A DNA stretch of 64,000 nucleotides, from positions 74,340,001 through 74,404,000 of the forward strand of contig NC_072895.1 of the NCBI RefSeq assembly GCF_027943255.1. The letters run 5' to 3'. The notes under the pieces are model-generated. The model saw nothing but the letters and a program-made list of their open reading frames with translations. It had not been told where the DNA came from and made no database searches. A program made the position numbers and the translations under genes. The stretch comes from Anastrepha obliqua. Lineage: Eukaryota > Arthropoda > Insecta > Diptera > Tephritidae. This document shows positions 39,201 to 48,200 of this stretch, piece after piece; positions within the stretch are counted from its first letter, which is position 1; every line of letters starts with the position of its first letter.

Positions 39201-42200
39201 TCAAGACGAGCCTTCACTTTCCGAACCATTTCTGTCGTTGTTGCGGTTTTTTTTGGTCCACCTCCATAGCGTTTTGCAAGGCTACCAGTAAATTGTTAAT
39301 TTATGGTATATAAAAATAAAAGTGTTAGAAACGTGTGTGTATATTACACAGTTGTAATAATGATTAAAATAATTGTGATAAGTGTATTTATTATATCAAA
39401 ATTTGGTGAAGGTAAAATACACATTTTACAAACAAATAACTTAAAAACTATTATTAACTGAATAGTGTTGGTGCTAGTTTTAGCAAAATAAGCACTAAAT
39501 CAACATCTCCTGTGAGTTTAATTGGAAAATTCGTAATACAGTAGATTCTGTTTTTATGCGGTATATACGTTCCGCAAGGAACAGCATAAAAAAAGCTACC
39601 AGTTCTATAGTAAAACTATAGATACGTTTCAAAAGTGCTAAGAACCGCATAAATCTGAAATAATGTAATAAAATCGCATAAAAAAGGGTACTAGTCCCAT
39701 ATTATAACTATAGATACGTTCCATAGACCGCATGAATCTGAAATAATTAAAAAAAAGGCATAAACAAAAAATTGTATTTTTGAAAATTATATCTTTATTT
39801 AAGAAAAGTCAGAATCGAAAAATAAATTTACATCGTCAGAAATAGAATCAGACAATACCCGCATGTTGCGCATTCGTTTAGGATTTGGCGTAAAATCACT
39901 TCCGTCACTTGAAGAAATGTACACGTCTGATCAGGATGGTGTGTCAGGCGGTTCTATACTTGTAGGGTAAGCATATTTGATGTAATCTGTGATGAGTTTT
40001 TGCTTAGCTGGTTTAGAATATTGTTTATATGTACAATTCCCGATAGGACGACATGCATTTTTTAATTTTTTTAAAAACCGCACTATTTCAAAACCGCTTA
40101 AAAACAGAATCTACTGTATTTCTCACAAAACAAGCGAACGGTCACTCGTAAGGATACCTAGCCGTATAAAATATAGATAGCGCTCTAATAGCCATCTACA
40201 TTGTGTAATAAAACAAAAAAAAATTGAAATAAGGAAACTTCAAATCTGGACATTACTGGGAGGCGCACTTTATTAGACAAAAAGTTTCCCTTGAACCCAT
40301 CATTGCATATCATTTGACAGCAATGTATTACTTTCGTTTTGACAGACTGTTACGTAATAGCAGTGTTTTTCGAAGCATCGTGCCTTAACACTAGATTTAC
40401 CAGCTATATAAATATACATACCTATTTCTACTAAAACCAGACAAAATGACTGGTGTAGAAGAAAAACTGTTTTTGTCGGTCACAATTTCTACATAGGTGG
40501 ATTTTCATGTGTGTACACTCTCCGCATACATTGTTTTTTGCATGTCTTACAAATGTTTAAAGTCCAGAAACATGCAGAAATGGTGCCACTTGTAGTTGGA
40601 ATATCAGATTCGTATAGTTTTTGTCGTAAATTCTGAAGTTCTGAAGCAAGTTCTTCTATTATGGTAATCTAAACAGAAAGTCTATGGGATATGTGAGATA
40701 TTTTCTCCTGTTGTGTTTTTGTACAATTCCCAGCTATTTATTCCGGCTATATTATAACAGGATACAGTTTCAGGTAATTTTTCACAGCTTTATCAATTTT
40801 GGTAGTACTTTTTTATTTGGTTTGCTTTTATAAACGATTAGTGTGCATCTATTAGATTGGTTCAACAACGTTGAGAAACGTGCCATGCTGTATTTTTTCA
40901 GTTTGGAAGTTTGCGACAATTCCCTCTTGTTTGCACGTATTGTTCCAAGCAACGAAGTATTTTTAGATCTTAATTTTAACGCCAGAGGAATACTTTTAAA
41001 AAAGTTATCGATTGTTACAGTTCTACCCCTCATGGTATACGGTTCAAGAAGTTTCATTACAACAAATTCGCTTAGGGGGTTGGTGCATTTCGAGACTCTT
41101 TTTCTAAATACGGTTAGCCACATTTCGACTCTACATCAGACGCCAGCTAAAAATGTATGCCAAATTTATGTGGTTTGTTTGACATATACGAAGTAAATCT
41201 GCATCTGGCCTTCGTTGGAAACAGTTGCTCATCCACGGCAATATAAGCACCCGGTTCGAAGCAGTTTTGATTATTTTCAATAACTTTGTCCCAAACTGCT
41301 GAAGCTCTGTTTGCAAACGTTCACTCCTCTGATTTCTTTTGTCGAAACGAATGTATCGCAGAATCTGAATAAAATCTCGTCTACACATAGAGCTGTAGAA
41401 AAATGATGGTCCCCACTTGTTGTTCAACAAATTTTGAAGCCTCAAAGTATTTCCTTAGTAATGCTTGCGTAATTGTCCAATTTTCCCCCAAAACTCGAGT
41501 AGCTTCTAACTCTGTACATATATTTATATGTTCCAAAATATGGTTGTAATAGGAACACAATAGCAACGGCTCAATGACGATAACGAAACGCATGAAACCA
41601 CTTGGGGCTATATTTACTGCATCGATCTCATGATTCCTCCGAAATCACACATTTCTTCATAGAAATTTGGATTGAAATAGCACGACCAGTCAAACTGACT
41701 GGGCTGGTAAATCTAGTTTTAAAGAACACAAAATAGTTTCGCTCAAACTGTTATGTAATTCCATTGCTCTTTAAAGCATTGCCCCCAAGGTGTGCAAAAT
41801 ATAATGAAAAAAATCGCTGTTATACCTGGGAATTAACCACAAAAATTATTGCGTTGCAGTCTATCTTAACGTGGCTAAGGCTTTTGACAGTGTATGACAT
41901 CCCGGACTATTGCACAAATTAAAAAAAAAAATACTTCCAACTGACTATTATCTACTTTTGCGGAGTTACCTTAATGAAAGAATTTTTATATTAAATATCA
42001 GGACAAATGCTCTGATGAACTACGTAGGGAAGCAGGTGTTCCACAAAGAAGAATTTTGGGGCCGCTCACTCTTATACATTATATACACATTAGGCCGGGT
42101 CAATTTGTGGGGAGGCAAAAAAATCGCCCATTGCTCTGTGAAAATCATATTCTAGGGATCAAAATAAAAAACTTTGCCGAAGGAGACATGCCTCTAAAAC

Positions 42201-45200
42201 GAATTCTGATGTCCCCCCATTTGGGTCGAACTTTTTAGTTTCTTTTCTCATGTAAAGGCCAAAAATGGTGATATTTTAAAATGATTGTGTGGGGAACTCC
42301 CCAGAGGAGTTCCAGGGGGTGTGCCACTGGCATGGGTGGATCGGCCGACCAAAGTTAGTGGGGGTCGGTCATACATTTGGACTCGATTGGAGCACTCTAA
42401 ATGGGTCAAAGTGGGATTTTTCGTTCGACCCAAATTGGGGTACATCAGAATTGGTTTTAGAGGTATGGTTCCTTCGGTTCTGGTTCTTTCTTATTTTGAT
42501 CCCTAGAATACGATTTTCACAGAGCAATGAGCGATTTTTAAATCGACCCGCCCTAATACACATGGTATACCCTGCCGATAGCAGATTGCAACCTTTGCTG
42601 ATGACACCGCTTTAATGATCTCTAACAAAACCAGAAATGTTGCCACAAATAAACTACAACAGCTACTTGCCTCAACGCTGGCCTGGTTCAAGGCATGGGG
42701 AATCGAAATTAACACAGATAAAACTATCCAAGTAATATACGCAAACAGAAATTGGGACTCACAAATATTGACTGTAAATAATAAAATCATTAAATATGAT
42801 ACAAAGCCAAATATTTCGGCATAATAATTGATGCAAAACTGGCCTGGAAAGAGCATATACTTCAAAAGAGAAATGAAGTTAAAAACAGATTCAGACAACT
42901 CTACTGGCTACTATGAAACGACGCGCGACTTTCACTTGGTAATAAATTGCTAATCTACAAAACTCTTATAACTCCAATCTGGAAATATGGCATCAAACTA
43001 TGGGGATCAGCAAGCAAATCAAACCGTAAAATAATGCAACGACTACAATAATTCTTATATACATTATCCCTCTTATGCTGTAAAAAGAAATATACTTTAA
43101 TTAATGATTTAATATTATATTACGCTTATATAAATATATTGGGTAGTCGAAAAAGTCTTTTCGTACTTCTAATCAAACTTCAACTCATTTTTTTTATATC
43201 TATAATGAACTTTATTAAACCAAATATGTACCATTTTGGTCGACCACCTTTTGCCATTTTTCTTCTAGAGACATTATTCCATCAGTGTAAAACTTTTGTG
43301 GTTTCTCGGCGACAAACTGCGACATGTAATTTTCACAGGCTTCTCTTGAAGCCAACTTTACTGCGTTAAGGGAGTTCTGCATTGACCGAAACAAATGGTA
43401 ATCCGATGGTACAAGGTCGGGGCTATATGGTGGATGCATCAAAACTTCCCAGCCAAGCTCTCCCAGTTTTTGCCGAGTCATCAAAGATGTGTGTGGCCTA
43501 GCGTTGTCCTGATGGAAGACGACGCCCTTTCTGCAGATCAGTTCTGGCCGTTTTTTTCGATTGCTTGCTTCAATCTCATCAGTTGTTGACAGTAAAGTGT
43601 AGAATCAATCGTTCGAGCAGGCTGGAGCAGCACATAGTGGATGATTCCTTTCCAATCCCACCAAACACACAGCATAACCTTTCGAGGCGTCAATCCTGGC
43701 TTTGCGACCATTTGTTGAGCTTCACCATGATCTTTTTCGCACATTATTGTCGTATTTGATCCACTTTTCCTCTCCATTTACCATTAGCTTCAGAAATGGT
43801 TCGATTTCATTTCGTTTCAGCAAAGAATCGCAGATGTTAATTCGGTCCATTAAATATTTCACAGACATTTCATGTGGTACCCAAACATCGAGCTTCTTTT
43901 TGTAACCAGCCTTTTTTAAATGGTTCAAAACCGTTTGATGATGAATGTTTAGTGCCTTGGCGATGTCATGGCAGCTTGCGTGACGGTCCTGGTCAATCTT
44001 TTCCATAATTTCATCAACTTTTTCAACGATAGGTCGGCCGGAGAGAGGTGCACCTTTCACATCGAAATTTCCAGAATGGAAGCGAGCGAACCATTGTTGT
44101 GCTACACGAACTGATACAGCATCGTCTCCGTAAACTTCACAAATTTCATTGGTGGCTTGCGTAGCATTCTTCCATTTTTTATACAAAAATTTCAAAATAT
44201 AGCGAATTTCTTCATTATTTTCACTCATTTTTGAACAGCTATAACTTTTTTTCAACTTCTCCGAATTTAATTTTTTTTTGTTAAATGAAGCTTAAAATGT
44301 CACCTTTTTAACACCATATGATATGACACAATGTGATTGGTAGCACTGGAGATAGATGACTCCAACGACCTCTATTGACAAAATACGAAAAGACTTTTTC
44401 GACTACCCAATATTAAGCGGCAATTATCACACTGTAGTCAACAAATCTCCTATGTGAACAAAACTCAGCTGTTTGAGTCAACTTGACTGCTATGGACATC
44501 CTTGATATATCTGAAATCTAACATAGCTCTTAACTGCAGTTAAGCTCTTATTAAAAATAGGCTATACAACACTAATTTAATGAGATCAACTCTTCTTCAA
44601 ACTCAAAACTTTTATATTAAGCATTCAACTGGGTCTATATTCTACATAACTGTTATGTAAACCAAATTTGCGGGTCAGTTCCTACGGCTTTCAACATATT
44701 TTGATACAAAAACTAAAATAATGATACCGCCTGTGCAATAAGGCACGTTTTATAGAAATACGAAGTCAGTGTTCTTAAATTCGATTTATTCTTACTGTAT
44801 TTATATATTTTTCATCAAATAAAATATTCTTTGAAAATACTCTCTCCAATAACGTTACATCCTGCTTCAAACTACAACTTGACTATGTAACTATTCTGAA
44901 TCTTTTATTTAGGATCTGCATTGGAGAAAAAATCCGTGCGTGAACTTGCGGCTGGCTTGAACCGCTTAGGTAAGTGCAGCATCCTAGTCACCTGAAGCAA
45001 AAAGGAAAACCAAAAATTGAATGGAACGTTTATGCGTATGAAAAAACTGTTAATTTAAATGTTTAGAAAACCAATTTATTGCTCGAAAAGTTTCCTTACA
45101 TTTCCATTGTTTAATAGCATATGAAATATCGCACGAATATTTAATTTTTACTTTCCTTTTTCTCCAATAATACACTTACATATTTTCTTTTCCTATTATT

Positions 45201-48200
45201 TTGACATTTCTATTTATTTCTTTTATTTTTTATTATTATTATACCTTCACCAATTTCATTTGATTGGCATGCGAATCGAATTATTAAAGAACTTCCGATG
45301 AAACCACAAGTGTTACCGAGAACACTACTCACGAGCGCATCAGCGATATCCAAATCAGCTTCCACTTCGCACATCACTACCACGAACAACAGTAGCATAA
45401 GCAGCAGCAGCGCTAGTAGAAGCAGCAGTAACAGCACAACAACCACAACAACAACAATGTTGCAAACGCAAAGCATGGAAATAACAAATAATAGCAGCAG
45501 AAGTAACAGCAACAGTAGCTCTATAACAACCACTAGCGCTCCATCGTCAAATGCGCCTAACACAGGGCCGACAAATGACAGTGAAAATCACGAAGCGTTG
45601 CTCACCAAAACAATTATCACTGAAAATATCAATGGCAGCAGCAGCAGCAGTTTCATTACAAATGAAATTATTAATATACGCAATGGCACCAAAAGCAGTT
45701 CTACCACCACATCTGCCCATACCTCAATGCGAGACAGCACCAATTCAAATACAAATGATATCAACAATAGTGAGCGATTCAGCAGTGGCAGCAATGCTTC
45801 GAGTATGGGACTACCGATTGGTGGCTTTAAACGAATTGCAGGCAAAGAGATTTCCACTTTATTCGAGGTTTGAGCAAGAATTTGGCTTTACTTAGTGGCA
45901 AAATAAGTGCTTTTGAAAGTATTATAAAAAAACGGTAAACATTTTAGAAACGCATTTGCTAACGTCATCAAAACGCTTTCAATGTGCTGCGCGCTTATTA
46001 AAAGCCGAAAATTAAACTAATCAACATATGTATCTATGTATGTCCTTTTCATTGCTGTTCAGTGTCTGTCTAACATGCGGTAATCAGCCAATATTTGTGC
46101 ATACGTTTGTGTGAAAGTGTGTTTGTCAACGCAGGAGGTACGACGTATACATGCGACTGAACTTAACGAGGTGCTAACCACATCCAAAAAAAGAAAGAAA
46201 TAATTATTCATCAAGATTTACATGCATATACATTCACTTAAAAAAGAGTGAATAATATATTAAGGTTTTTTTACATCTTTGATGCTGTTAACCATTCCAA
46301 ATTGCTGCAAAGGATTTCATAATCTAAATCATTTTTGGCGCTTCAACACAAAATCGTTTTGACGCTAATTATTCTGCTATTATTTTTTACGTGTATGTAT
46401 GTTTGTATTCTTTTTTGCTAAATTTGCATTTTGCATAAGTTAAACTCAACTAACATTTTCATTATATCATTATGAGCTTTAAATTTATTCATATGATTTA
46501 TGCATTGGTCTATCTACATATGTACATATGTCTATGGCAACAGATTAAGCAACTTATAGTAAATAGTCAATCATAGCTAAATAATTGTTGGTACTCTCCC
46601 ACCCAACTTTCGTTTTACACGATTTTGAAATAACAAAAAAATAGTTTTCTAAACAAAACATAATTCCTAAAAGGATGTCGATGACATAGTAAGTAAAAGT
46701 TGTTCGTATAAGATAAGAGCAATAAGTACATTTTAGAACTAACCTGAATAGTTTCAAAAAACATATCTATCGCGTAAAACCAGAGTTGATTGTATATCAG
46801 TTTAACGTAGACATTTTGAAAAACCAGTGAAAGTCTGAAAGTTGTGTCAGATTTATTGAATTGCACTTAAGTTTCCTTCAGTTAGATTAATTTGTTGCCA
46901 CAGATTTAGTTTTTATATATGCATATTTTGTGTTGCAATTATATCTGTATGTGTGTTCTTAGTTACCTATTCGTTTAGTACAATGGGATTTATAGATCCT
47001 GCATATGCACAAAAGAATTTACTTAAAAATATAACTGAAATAAACCATTATAACAGGCAATGGAACAGAATAAATCGAACATTTATATCGATATCCAGCA
47101 TGTGAAGGCACCCCCACGACACTAACCACTTTTTCACATGCTCTATTAAACCCACTCATCTAACACCCCTCTCCCTCTTGACCCAACCCGTCGAAGCAGC
47201 ATGTTTCCTGGGCCTATCTTTAGATGAGCCAGACGAAGACGATCGGTGATATACCCTACACTGACGGGGCTTCTATTACTGCTAAAACAACAACAACAAC
47301 TAACTAAAACAAAGAAATAACGTGAACAAAACTTGAATAATAACGGAAAGTTATTTTATAACAATGGAGGCAAAAAAAAGTAAAAAAAAAAAATATATAT
47401 ATTATGACGAGGAGGTTGCAGAACACCTCAACAGTGGTGGAGGGGAGTAAATTATGTTTAGAAGTACCGTGCACTCAAGGTTAGGCTTTTCATTTCCGCT
47501 ACCGAGTACACAAATCCCTGGATCTGTAATTCCAGCAACATTTTTTAAAGTAAAAATACGTTCACATATGCATTAATTACCAATAAATCCACAAAATTAA
47601 TCTACCCGTTCATATATGTATGGCAGATTACCTGCAAAATTGACAATCAACTGCCAACACTGTTGTGAAAAGTTTTTCTTCATAAAAATTATTTTGGTGG
47701 AATATTTCGGTGTTTTTGGTTTGTTTAATTATTATTAACGATATGAAAAAAAGACAAGGAGAATAAATATTTATCTTATTTAAGTGCGCAATTGGCTGCT
47801 AGTAATAAACAGTTAAAGGAAATCCATAATCGACGTTTACTGAGGTTTCAAAAAATTATGGCAGCAATACGCATTCGAAATTCGATTTACATTTTATAAT
47901 AAGTAATAAAAGGACACACGTTTATGGACACACGATTTTTTTCTGTTATATGAATGTATAGTTAAAAATACCTAACAAACATTTTATTAGAATTAAACCT
48001 GTTTTCTTTGGTGGCATCCATTTTATTTAGTTTTTTCTTTTCACTCGGAAAAATAATGATCTATTACACAGAAAACACTGGTTGTATGTCAAAAAGTGTG
48101 GTTACTATCAAGGATTATTTTATAATCTCAGATTTTGGGAGGGAAATTTTGTATGGAAAATCTCGCTTTTTAATTAGGGATTGGGAATTAAGCACGAAAA

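Noticed and set aside
45210..45563. 117-codon Leu/Val-rich minus-strand frame
   Set aside because: It is the antisense shadow of the Ser/Thr/Asn trinucleotide runs in the CARMIL tail exon.
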